Shown: one piece after another, positions 42,170 through 50,168 of the stretch
Layout of the letters: each line of letters begins with the position of its first letter
How positions within the stretch are numbered: position 1 is the first letter of the stretch
Source: Eshraghiella sp051880035
GTDB taxonomy: Bacteria > Bacillota > Clostridia > Lachnospirales > Lachnospiraceae
Assembly: GCA_051880035.1 (NCBI GenBank)
Contig: JBJENE010000046.1
Location: 1 to 64,000 of the forward strand
Length of the DNA stretch: 64,000 nt
Direction of reading: 5' to 3'
Program-made: the position numbers and the translations under genes
Notes under the pieces: model-generated
The model's input: only the letters and a program-made list of their open reading frames with translations
Database searches by the model: none
What the model was told of the DNA's origin: nothing

Positions 42170-43330
42170 TTATAATAAACTGAGGATATTTTTTGTACTG
42201 AACACTTTTTTGCTGTCAAAAATTTTACTTAATGCGTCAAAATTTTCTTCGGAATGTTCCACCTCTCTTGAATACAGATGGGCAATCCAGGTCCGGTCGT
42301 CAAAAGAAATCTTTTTATTATTTTTTAACCAGACGCCTATATCGCACTGTCTTATCATAATTGTGCTTATAACCGCCATTTTGACCTTGGTAAAAATGCG
42401 GTAGTCAAAAACAGCTTTAAGAAAATACCTGAAGATGAAGTATGCCAGAATATTCTCGTATTCATACTCCCACTCCTTATTAGATTCCTTAAATTCTTCG
42501 GTTTTATCAAATATATTTTCTCTGTAAAGCAGTTCATCAACTGTTTCAAAAAGCTTCGGCCATTCCGGTTTAATGATTATCTGCTTCATGTAAAAAAGCC
42601 ATATTTTACGATATATTTTAACGGTTTTTTCGGCACTTTCGGCTCCTTTTTTATTTTCTTGCAGCAGCTGTGCAAAAGGTTTCTCACCGGGTGCGCCGTT
42701 TAAAGAATCATACTTATCCACCGTCTCCTGAATTCTGTGCGGATTTTTAATATTCTTTTGAAGCTCACTGCCAAAAATAAGCAGCACAGCCATCCTTTCG
42801 TCTATCGTGAGTGCATTATTGTGCACAATGGAAAAAGCTGTTTTACGAGCCTTAAGAAGTTTTAAAAACAGCGTTCCGTCAATATTGTTAAGCCCTGTAA
42901 AACTTTCTTCGTTCTCATACTCCGTAAATCCCGGATTTGTATCCTTCCTAAGGATAAGTTCGGCTGCGGTTCTGCATGACAGGGCAATTCCCGTTTCCCT
43001 TAAATTACCGAATTCGCATGTATATCTGGGATACTGCTCACATGTCACGCAAAGAGCATCCTCTCCCAGCTCCGTGTATAAATCACAAAGGTTTTCATCA
43101 TTAAGGAAGGGGCATCTTCCGTCAGGTCTTATTTCAAACTGACCTTCAGCCCCATTTTTCCCTTCTCTCATAACTAAGCGGAGTCTTTCCCCGAACGGAC
43201 CTTCTATCTTCCTGTAATATTCAAACGACCGATCGTCCACATCCACCTGCCAGCCTGCGCAACAGGTGTCAGTACACGCTCCCGCTATACATTTAAAATC
43301 CTTATAATAATCCGGTACACGAATTTTCAT
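42170..43330 (-). CDS. FliB-type lysine-N-methylase family protein
   Basis: 386 residues. The N-terminal Cys-rich part has the family cluster CIAGACTDTCCAGW, followed by DGRCPFLNDENLCDLY and LCVTCEQYPR, likely a metal or iron-sulfur site. The C-terminal two-thirds is helical with no recognised motif. FliB methylates flagellin lysines in Salmonella, but no flagellar gene is in the window, and Lachnospiraceae often carry several FliB homologues away from flagellar loci. It starts 25 bases after trpA with AAGGAG, so it is probably read from the trp operon. Its real substrate is unknown. Confidence 0.85.
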   Translation of the reverse strand: MKIRVPDYYKDFKCIAGACTDTCCAGWQVDVDDRSFEYYRKIEGPFGERLRLVMREGKNGAEGQFEIRPDGRCPFLNDENLCDLYTELGEDALCVTCEQYPRYTCEFGNLRETGIALSCRTAAELILRKDTNPGFTEYENEESFTGLNNIDGTLFLKLLKARKTAFSIVHNNALTIDERMAVLLIFGSELQKNIKNPHRIQETVDKYDSLNGAPGEKPFAQLLQENKKGAESAEKTVKIYRKIWLFYMKQIIIKPEWPKLFETVDELLYRENIFDKTEEFKESNKEWEYEYENILAYFIFRYFLKAVFDYRIFTKVKMAVISTIMIRQCDIGVWLKNNKKISFDDRTWIAHLYSREVEHSEENFDALSKIFDSKKVFSTKNILSLL

Positions 43331-43355
43331 GCCGTGCCTGCTTCTCCTTTTTCTC

Positions 43356-44132
43356 TTACAGATTCTTCATTGCTTCTTTCATGCTTCTTACATATTCCGC
43401 AAGGTATTTTGGACATTGTTCCTTATATTCTTCGCAGATTTTCACAATAGCGGAACCTACGATTACACCGTCGGAATCTTTGGCAATATTATGAGCCTGT
43501 TCCGGGGTCGATATTCCGAAACCAACTGCACACGGAATGTCTTTTGCCGCCTTTACAAGGGATACCATTTCTCCGATATTGGTTGTAATTTTACTTCTCA
43601 CGCCTGTTACGCCAAGTGAAGATACGCAGTACACGAAGCCTTCCGCCTCTTTGGCAATCATGGCAATCCTGTCATGGGATGTAGGGGCAATAAGGGAAAT
43701 CATGTCAAGCCCGTACTTTCTGAACACAGAAGCAAACTCCTCTTTTTCTTCAAAAGGTACATCAGGAAGAATTACTCCGTCCATTCCCACTCTTGCAGCC
43801 TCGCTTGCAAACCTGTCAATTCCGTATGAAAAAACCACATTTGCATATGTCATAAACACCATCGGAACAGTTACTTTATTTCGTATTTCTTCTACCATTG
43901 TGAAAATTTTGTCAGTCGTTACGCCACCGCTTAATGCCCTGACATTGGCCGCCTGTATTACAGGGCCTTCTGCTGTCGGATCGGAAAAAGGAATACCAAG
44001 CTCTATTAAATCGGCACCCGCTTCTGCCATGGCATATACAGCTTCCTTTGTCACCTCAAGGGACGGGTCTCCGCATGTAATAAACGGAATAAATGCTTTC
44101 TCTTCTTTAAATGCTTCAATAATTCTACTCAT
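43356..44132 (-). CDS. trpA: Tryptophan synthase alpha subunit
   Basis: Cleaves indole-3-glycerol phosphate to indole, which is channelled to TrpB. The 258-residue TIM barrel has the catalytic Glu and Asp in ADLIELGIPFSDPTAEGPVIQ (partial match; Glu in LIELG, Asp in FSDP), VFMTYANVVFSYG, GVILPDVPFEE, and the phosphate site VGFGISTPEQA...GVIVGSAIV. It overlaps trpB by eight bases and is the last biosynthetic gene of the operon. Confidence 0.97.
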   Translation of the reverse strand: MSRIIEAFKEEKAFIPFITCGDPSLEVTKEAVYAMAEAGADLIELGIPFSDPTAEGPVIQAANVRALSGGVTTDKIFTMVEEIRNKVTVPMVFMTYANVVFSYGIDRFASEAARVGMDGVILPDVPFEEKEEFASVFRKYGLDMISLIAPTSHDRIAMIAKEAEGFVYCVSSLGVTGVRSKITTNIGEMVSLVKAAKDIPCAVGFGISTPEQAHNIAKDSDGVIVGSAIVKICEEYKEQCPKYLAEYVRSMKEAMKNL

Positions 44133-45309
44133 GGATATCCTCCCCTCTGTAGCGTGCGATGGCAGCGCAGTCCTTATCGCCTCTGCCTGATATATTTACA
44201 ACAATTATTTTATCTTTGTCCATTGAAGGCGCAATTTTCATTGCGTGGGCAACAGCATGTGCACTTTCTATGGCAGGAATAATGCCTTCCGTTCTTGAAA
44301 GGTATTCAAATGCCTCCACTGCCTCTTCGTCCGTAACAGGCACATATTCTGCCCTTCCGGTATCGTAGAGGTTGGCATGTTCAGGTCCGATTCCCGGATA
44401 ATCCAGTCCTGCGGAAATTGAATATACCGGAGCAATCTGTCCGTACTCATCCTGACAGAAATATGATTTCATACCGTGGAAAATTCCAAGCTTTCCGGTA
44501 GCAATGGTAGCTGCAGTGTCGGCAGTATGTATTCCTCTTCCCGCTGCTTCACAGCCGATTAAGCGTACTTCCTTATCTTCAATAAAGTTATAGAAGGCAC
44601 CCATTGCATTTGAACCGCCGCCTACGCATGCAAGCACCGCATCCGGAAGTCTTCCTTCGGCTTCAAGTATCTGTGCTTTAATCTCTTTGGAGATAACAGC
44701 CTGAAAATCTCTTACAATTGTCGGGAACGGATGTGGTCCCATTACCGAACCAAGTACATAATGTGTATCATCAATTCTGTTGGTCCACTCACGCATCGTC
44801 TCCGATACAGCATCCTTAAGGGTCGCCGTACCCTGGGTAACTGCATGGACTTTGGCTCCGAGCAGTCTCATACGGTAAACATTAAGCGCCTGTCTTTTGG
44901 TATCTTCTTCGCCCATGAAAATTTCACATTCCATGCCCATAAGAGCTGCTGCCGTAGCAGTTGCCACACCGTGCTGGCCTGCACCTGTCTCTGCAATAAC
45001 TCTTGTTTTGCCCATTTTTTTGGCAAGAAGTACCTGACCGAGTACATTATTTATCTTATGGGAACCGGTATGGTTAAGGTCCTCTCTTTTAAGGTATATT
45101 TTGGCGCCTCCTAACTCCTCGGTCATGTGCTTTGCAAAATAAAGCCTTGAAGGTCTTCCTGCATAATTATTAAGTAGGTCTTCCAATTCCCTGTTAAACT
45201 CTTCGTCATCCTTATAGCGGTTATACGCTTCTTCCAGCTCAATTACCGCATTCATAAGAGTTTCGGGTATATACTGACCGCCATGAATTCCAAATCTTCC
45301 GTTTGACAT
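44125..45309 (-). CDS. trpB: Tryptophan synthase beta subunit
   Basis: PLP enzyme that joins indole and serine to give tryptophan. 394 residues, TrpB1 type. It has the start GRFGIHGGQYIPETLM, PLP-lysine motif REDLNHTGSHKINNVLGQ, AETGAGQHGVATA, the phosphate-binding CVGGGSNAMGAF and the final GRGDKD. It lies three bases after trpF and overlaps trpA. Confidence 0.97.
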   Translation of the reverse strand: MSNGRFGIHGGQYIPETLMNAVIELEEAYNRYKDDEEFNRELEDLLNNYAGRPSRLYFAKHMTEELGGAKIYLKREDLNHTGSHKINNVLGQVLLAKKMGKTRVIAETGAGQHGVATATAAALMGMECEIFMGEEDTKRQALNVYRMRLLGAKVHAVTQGTATLKDAVSETMREWTNRIDDTHYVLGSVMGPHPFPTIVRDFQAVISKEIKAQILEAEGRLPDAVLACVGGGSNAMGAFYNFIEDKEVRLIGCEAAGRGIHTADTAATIATGKLGIFHGMKSYFCQDEYGQIAPVYSISAGLDYPGIGPEHANLYDTGRAEYVPVTDEEAVEAFEYLSRTEGIIPAIESAHAVAHAMKIAPSMDKDKIIVVNISGRGDKDCAAIARYRGEDIHE

Positions 45310-45312
45310 TCT

Positions 45313-45912
45313 TTAATCTCCTCTTCTTATGGTCTCAATTATATTTTTTATTTTGGCCGGGTCTTTAAAGCCATCTGTTTCAACTCCGCCCGACACATCT
45401 ATTCCGTATGGTTTTTTTGCAAGTGCTTTAAGAACATTTTTTTCATTAATTCCCCCCGCAATAAAAAAGGGTTTATTAATATCTTCAATCAGATTCCAGT
45501 CAAAAGACTCTCCTGTGCCGCCTGCCCCGTTATCAAGTAAAAGTATGTCACAAAGGCTGTGCCGCCACCTTAGTATGTCCTCTGTGCTCTGTACGGAAAC
45601 AGCTTTAATAACAGGTACATCACATGCTTTTTTTATGTATTTAATATCTGCTTCCGTTTCATTGCCGTGAAGCTGGGGAATATCTATTATACCTTTCCGG
45701 CAAAAGTCTGTAATCATATCAATGTCCTGATTTACAAAAACTCCTACCGTCTTTATTCCCGGTTTAAGAAATTTCTTTAATTCGGATGCTTTTTCCTCTG
45801 TTACCTGTCTTTTGCTCGGTGCAAACACAAAACCTATGTAATCAGGAACATATTTATTAACGGCTTCTATATCTTCTTTTCTCCTGAGACCGCAAATCTT
45901 AACTGCTGTCAT
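45313..45912 (-). CDS. trpF: Phosphoribosylanthranilate isomerase
   Basis: Amadori isomerisation of phosphoribosylanthranilate. 199 residues from ATG 45912 (RBS GGAGAGG; the upstream start at 45939 would overlap trpC). The TIM barrel shows VKICGLRRKEDIEAVN with the catalytic Cys, YIGFVFAPSKRQVT, QLHGNE, LLDNGAGGTGESFDW with the catalytic Asp, and AGGINEKN...GIDVSGGVETDGFKD. Four bases separate it from trpC. Confidence 0.95.
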   Translation of the reverse strand: MTAVKICGLRRKEDIEAVNKYVPDYIGFVFAPSKRQVTEEKASELKKFLKPGIKTVGVFVNQDIDMITDFCRKGIIDIPQLHGNETEADIKYIKKACDVPVIKAVSVQSTEDILRWRHSLCDILLLDNGAGGTGESFDWNLIEDINKPFFIAGGINEKNVLKALAKKPYGIDVSGGVETDGFKDPAKIKNIIETIRRGD

Positions 45913-45916
45913 TATA

Positions 45917-46696
45917 TTATCCTCTCCTAAGTTTATCAAGAGCAGCTTTCTTATCTGCAGAACGCATTAATGTCTCTCCGATAAGCACCGCATCCGTACC
46001 GTTGTCAAGAAGTGCCTGTATATCTTCATGATTTCCTATTCCGCTTTCAGATACATAAACATATTCGGAAGGAACCATTTTACGAAGTCTGAGACTTGTG
46101 GTTATATCCACCTTAAAGGTCTTAAGGTCCCTGTTGTTAACTCCGATAATATGCGCTTTGCTTTTTAATGCCCGTTCCACTTCTTCCTCCGTATGAGCCT
46201 CAACGAGTGCCGAAAGCCCCAGCGAGTGGGCAATCTGAAGATATTCCGAAAGCTCCGAATCCGAAAGAATCGCACATATTAAAAGTACGGCCGAAGCTCC
46301 TATTGTTTTGGCTTCATAAATCATATACGGGTCAACCGTAAAATCTTTTCTCAATACGGGAATCGATACCTTTCCTGCAATTTCCTTAAGATATTCGTCC
46401 TTTCCTTTAAAATAATACGGTTCCGTAAGACATGAAATTGCCGATGCCCCTGCTCTTTCATATTCTTCTGCAATCTGCAGATAAGGGAAATCTTCTGCAA
46501 TAATTCCTTTGGACGGCGATGCTTTTTTTACTTCGCATATAAAGGACATTCCGGGAGCCTTTAAAGCTTTTTCAAAAGGAAATCCCGTATCCTTATTCAT
46601 TGCCTCTGCTTCTGCCCTTAATGAAACCTCGGATATGGTTTTCTTTTTCCATAATATTCTTTCCTTGGTTCTTGCCGCTATTTCCTCAAGTATCAT
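45917..46696 (-). CDS. trpC: Indole-3-glycerol phosphate synthase
   Basis: Closes the indole ring in tryptophan synthesis. 259 residues with FICEVKKASPSKGIIAEDF (catalytic Lys and Glu), SCLTEPYYFKG, VLRKDFTVDPYMIYEA, LVEAHTEEEVERAL, GVNNRDLKTFKVD and SESGIGNHEDI. It is a stand-alone TrpC, not fused to TrpF, and lies nine bases after trpD. Confidence 0.97.
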   Translation of the reverse strand: MILEEIAARTKERILWKKKTISEVSLRAEAEAMNKDTGFPFEKALKAPGMSFICEVKKASPSKGIIAEDFPYLQIAEEYERAGASAISCLTEPYYFKGKDEYLKEIAGKVSIPVLRKDFTVDPYMIYEAKTIGASAVLLICAILSDSELSEYLQIAHSLGLSALVEAHTEEEVERALKSKAHIIGVNNRDLKTFKVDITTSLRLRKMVPSEYVYVSESGIGNHEDIQALLDNGTDAVLIGETLMRSADKKAALDKLRRG

Positions 46697-46705
46697 ATAT
46701 ATCTC

Positions 46706-47713
46706 CTATTCGTTTGAATACTTTATAAATTCTTCGAGTTTCCTCATTGCCGAACCGTTATCAATAAGCTCTTCTGCAAGCCTTACACCCTTTTCTATTG
46801 TTTCTGCCTTACCTGCCACATAAAGAGCGGCTCCCGCATTCAATACAACGGTATTTCGTCTCGGTCCTTTTTCTCCGCTAAGAACAGCCCTTGTAATCGC
46901 TGCGTTTTCCTCGCCGCTTCCTCCGATAAGATCTTCTTTCTTACATCTTTCAAAGCCAAACTGCTCCGGAGAAATTTCGTAATACTTAAAAGTATTGTCC
47001 TTAACTTCACATACTGTTGTTGCCGCGCACATTGATATTTCATCCAGGCAGTCCTGTCCGTATACAACAAGACCTCTTTTTACTCCAAGGTTGGCAAGAA
47101 CATTTGCAAGCGGTGCCACAAGTTTTTCATCATACACACCCATAACCTGAAGGCTGGCTCCCGCCGGATTGGTGAGCGGGCCGAGAATATTAAATACGGT
47201 TCTTATTCCCAGTTCTTTACGCACCGGAGCCACATATTTCATTGCACCGTGGTATTTCTGTGCAAAAAGGAAACAGATGCCGATTTTGTCAAGAAGCTCC
47301 TTGCTCTTTTCAGGTTCAATAGTGATATTAACCCCAAGAGCCTCCAGGCAGTCTGCCGCACCGCTTTTGCTTGATGCGGCTCTGTTGCCGTGTTTGGCAA
47401 CAGGAACCCCTCCTGCAGCTATGACTATGGATGCTGTGGTGGAAATATTAAATGAGTTGGAGTGGTCTCCACCAGTTCCTACGATTTCAAGGACATCCAT
47501 ATCATTCAGAAGTTTAACCCCCGCTGCTCTCATTCCTTCCGCAGAGGCGGTGATTTCCGTGATGGTTTCTCCTTTCATGGAGAGTGCCGTAAGGTATGCA
47601 CTAATTTGTACGGAAGATGCCTCTCCGTGCATAATTTCATCCATGACACTTCTTGCCGTACTGTAGTCAAGGTCCTCTTTATTTGTTAATTTAATAATCG
47701 CTTCTTTTATCAT
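46706..47713 (-). CDS. trpD: Anthranilate phosphoribosyltransferase
   Basis: Adds phosphoribose from PRPP to anthranilate. 335 residues. Motifs include EIVGTGGDHSNSFNISTTAS (the PRPP loop, usually GTGGD), AKHGNRAASSKSGAADCLEALG, and LGPLTNPAGASLQVMGVY. Its start overlaps the trpG stop by four bases. Not fused to TrpG. Confidence 0.97.
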   Translation of the reverse strand: MIKEAIIKLTNKEDLDYSTARSVMDEIMHGEASSVQISAYLTALSMKGETITEITASAEGMRAAGVKLLNDMDVLEIVGTGGDHSNSFNISTTASIVIAAGGVPVAKHGNRAASSKSGAADCLEALGVNITIEPEKSKELLDKIGICFLFAQKYHGAMKYVAPVRKELGIRTVFNILGPLTNPAGASLQVMGVYDEKLVAPLANVLANLGVKRGLVVYGQDCLDEISMCAATTVCEVKDNTFKYYEISPEQFGFERCKKEDLIGGSGEENAAITRAVLSGEKGPRRNTVVLNAGAALYVAGKAETIEKGVRLAEELIDNGSAMRKLEEFIKYSNE

Positions 47714-48288
47714 TTTTGTATTCTCCTTTCAAGAAAGTTTTTCATTATTTTATATCCGTCCGGGGTAAGCACGGACTCGGGATGAAACTGAAGTCCGTAT
47801 ACCGGATATTCTTTATGTTCCACTGCCATTATTTCTCCGTCATCTGTCTCTGCAATAATTTTCAGACAGTCCGGAAGGCTTTCTTTAATCGCCGCCAGGG
47901 AATGGTATCTTGCCACCTGTATTTCCCTGTCCATTCCTTTAAAAATCCTGCTTTCCGTATCAAGCTTTGCAATTGATGTTTTCCCGTGCATAAGCTCCTT
48001 CGCATAGGAGACAACGCCTCCGAAAGCCTCACATATTGCCTGATGCCCGAGACACACACCGAGAATCGGGATTTTGCCGGCAAAATATTTTACCGTCTCT
48101 ATACATATTCCCGCTTCGGAAGGTTTACCGGGACCCGGCGAAAGAAATATTAATTCAGGATTTAATTTTTCTATTTCATCCACCGTCATCTCATCATTTC
48201 GGATTACTTTAATGTCATCCCGGATGCTGCCTATAAGCTGATAGAGGTTATAAGAAAAACTGTCGTAGTTATCAATCAAAAGTATCAT
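47710..48288 (-). CDS. trpG: Anthranilate synthase component II (glutamine amidotransferase)
   Basis: Supplies ammonia from glutamine to TrpE. 192 residues, class I amidotransferase: LLIDNYDSFSYNL at the start, oxyanion LSPGPGKPSEAG, nucleophile in GVCLGHQAICEAFGG, and the His/Glu pair in LQFHPESVLTPDG. The stop and start codons of trpE and trpG share one base. It could also serve PabB, but the operon context favours tryptophan. Confidence 0.96.
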   Translation of the reverse strand: MILLIDNYDSFSYNLYQLIGSIRDDIKVIRNDEMTVDEIEKLNPELIFLSPGPGKPSEAGICIETVKYFAGKIPILGVCLGHQAICEAFGGVVSYAKELMHGKTSIAKLDTESRIFKGMDREIQVARYHSLAAIKESLPDCLKIIAETDDGEIMAVEHKEYPVYGLQFHPESVLTPDGYKIMKNFLERRIQK

Positions 48289-49760
48289 CAGTCAATCCCT
48301 CCTTTTGATGCCTGCAATGCGTTTACCACTGCCTTGGCTTTATTAATACATTCTTCGTATTCTTTTTCCGGAACGCTGTCAGCTACGATGCCCGCTCCGG
48401 AGCGGACAAACACTTTGTTATTCTTGGCAAACGCAAGTCTTATTGCTATACATGTATCAAGATTTCCCGTAAGGTCGATGTATCCTATTGCTCCTCCGTA
48501 GATTCCACGCTTATTGTTTTCAAGTTTACATATGAGCTCACAGGCCCTAAGCTTCGGAGCCCCGGAAAGCGTTCCTGCCGGAAGTATTGAATCAACCGCA
48601 TCCAGAGCATCTTTATCGTCTCTTATAATTCCTTTTACGGTGGAACCTATATGCATTACATGGGAATATCTCTGGATATCCATGTATCTTTCAACTTCAA
48701 CCGAACCGATTTTGCTTATTTTGCCTATATCGTTCCGTCCCAGATCCACAAGCATGTTGTGCTCTGCCCGTTCTTTTTCATCAGCAAGGAGTTCCTTCTC
48801 AAGTCTTAAATCCTCTTCATCCGTGTTACCCCTCGGCCTCGTTCCCGCAAGAGGAAAAGTATGTAAAACTCCTCTCTCCAGCTTTACAAGTGTTTCCGGG
48901 GATGCCCCTGCTATTTCCACATCATCGCTTGAAAAATAGAACATATAAGGGGACGGGTTGGTGCTTCTTAACACCCTGTATGTATCAAGCAGGCTTCCTT
49001 CAATGTCTGCGTCCATTCTGTTGGATAATACAATCTGGAAGATATCTCCTTCTTTGATATAGTGTTTTCCTTTTTCCACCATTTCGCAATACTGCTCTTT
49101 ATTAAAAAGGTATCTGAAATCACTTGTTATTTTAAGCGGCGGATTAACTGCAAGGTCTCCTTCAAGCAAAAGTCTTTTCATGGATTCGAGTTCCATTTCT
49201 CCTTTGTGGTAGGAGGTTTCCAGATTGTCGGCATCCACATTGGCGATAAGAATCATTTTCTGCCTGTAATTGTCAAACACAACCACCTTGTCAAAAAGCA
49301 TCAAGTCCACATCTTTGAAGGATTCTTCGTCTTCTGCCGAAAGCTTTAAGGTTGGCTCGCTGTATTTTATATAGTCATATGAAAAATATCCCACAAGCCC
49401 TCCTGCAAAAGGCGGAAGTCCTTCTATCGCAGGTGCTTTGTTATCTGCTATAATCTTGCGGATTATTTCTCCCGGATGCTTTGTCTCTTCGGTAAAGCTT
49501 ACAGCACTTTTAACCGATGCAACCCCATCCTGGCATGTAAACTCAAGAATCGGGTCAAATCCTAAGAAGGTATACCGGCCCCATTTCTTATCTGCCTCCG
49601 CACTTTCCAACATAAAGCAGTGTCCGCTTACTTTTTTGATTCTCCGTACTGCCATCATGGGAGTAACCATATCGGAATTAAGCTCCATTCTTATGGGAAT
49701 TCTCTTATAATCACCGCCCGAAATAATTTCTTTAGCTTCATCAAGAGTAGGATATATCAT
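48288..49760 (-). CDS. trpE: Anthranilate synthase component I
   Basis: Makes anthranilate from chorismate and ammonia. 490 residues from ATG 49760 (RBS AAGGAG). The feedback-binding element is MLESAEADKKWGRYTFLG. The chorismate-binding domain has IVLSNRMDADIEGS, GASPETLVKLE, PLAGTRPRGNTDEED, HNMLVDLGRNDIGK and PAGTLSGAPKLRA. It is first in the trpEGDCFBA operon and is controlled by an upstream T-box. Confidence 0.96.
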   Translation of the reverse strand: MIYPTLDEAKEIISGGDYKRIPIRMELNSDMVTPMMAVRRIKKVSGHCFMLESAEADKKWGRYTFLGFDPILEFTCQDGVASVKSAVSFTEETKHPGEIIRKIIADNKAPAIEGLPPFAGGLVGYFSYDYIKYSEPTLKLSAEDEESFKDVDLMLFDKVVVFDNYRQKMILIANVDADNLETSYHKGEMELESMKRLLLEGDLAVNPPLKITSDFRYLFNKEQYCEMVEKGKHYIKEGDIFQIVLSNRMDADIEGSLLDTYRVLRSTNPSPYMFYFSSDDVEIAGASPETLVKLERGVLHTFPLAGTRPRGNTDEEDLRLEKELLADEKERAEHNMLVDLGRNDIGKISKIGSVEVERYMDIQRYSHVMHIGSTVKGIIRDDKDALDAVDSILPAGTLSGAPKLRACELICKLENNKRGIYGGAIGYIDLTGNLDTCIAIRLAFAKNNKVFVRSGAGIVADSVPEKEYEECINKAKAVVNALQASKGGID

Positions 49761-49822
49761 TTTATTGCTCCTTTCATATATACTGTAATACCTGTCTGTT
49801 CCGGCAATTTCCGTTATCAATG

Positions 49823-50110
49823 AAAAAAGCCCCTGACAATATTCAAAATATTGTCAAGGGCGAATATACATTCCGCGGTGCCACCTTGATTCACGAAAAA
49901 ATCGTGCACTTACAGGATACTACCATATCCTTCGCAACTTACGTATGCCTCACGTCGCAGAATACTAAGCCTTAAAGCCTTTGACTGCGCCCTCCGTGGT
50001 CCATTTAGTAATCTGCGTTTAACCCGGCTCTCAGCCTCCCGGACTCTCTGTGTATGCACAACTACTTTTATCTCCACTTCAACGGTTTAAAGTAACATAT
50101 TTGTTTGATT
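49823..50110 (-). ncRNA. Tryptophan T-box riboswitch leader
   Basis: Senses uncharged tRNA-Trp and antiterminates the trp operon. On the minus strand the T-box sequence GGTGGCACCGCGG (49873-49885) carries the tRNA-acceptor-binding bases. Just after it is an intrinsic terminator: stem CCCTTGACAATATT/AATATTGTCAGGGG (about 49830-49860) followed by CTTTTTT. The specifier reads UGG (plus-strand cca at 50001-50003) in AAATGGACCACGG, matching tryptophan. The leader runs from the start site near 50110 to trpE. Confidence 0.93.
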
Positions 50111-50116
50111 AAATTG

Positions 50117-50145
50117 GTTATATCACAATGTTTTCCGAATGTCAA
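50117..50145 (-). promoter_or_regulatory. Sigma-A promoter of the trp operon
   Basis: Minus strand -35 TTGACA (50140-50145), 17-bp spacer, -10 TATAAC (50117-50122), between the GH3 gene stop and the T-box leader. Confidence 0.8.
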
Positions 50146-50168
50146 TAATTCTTCCGAAAAAAAATTAT

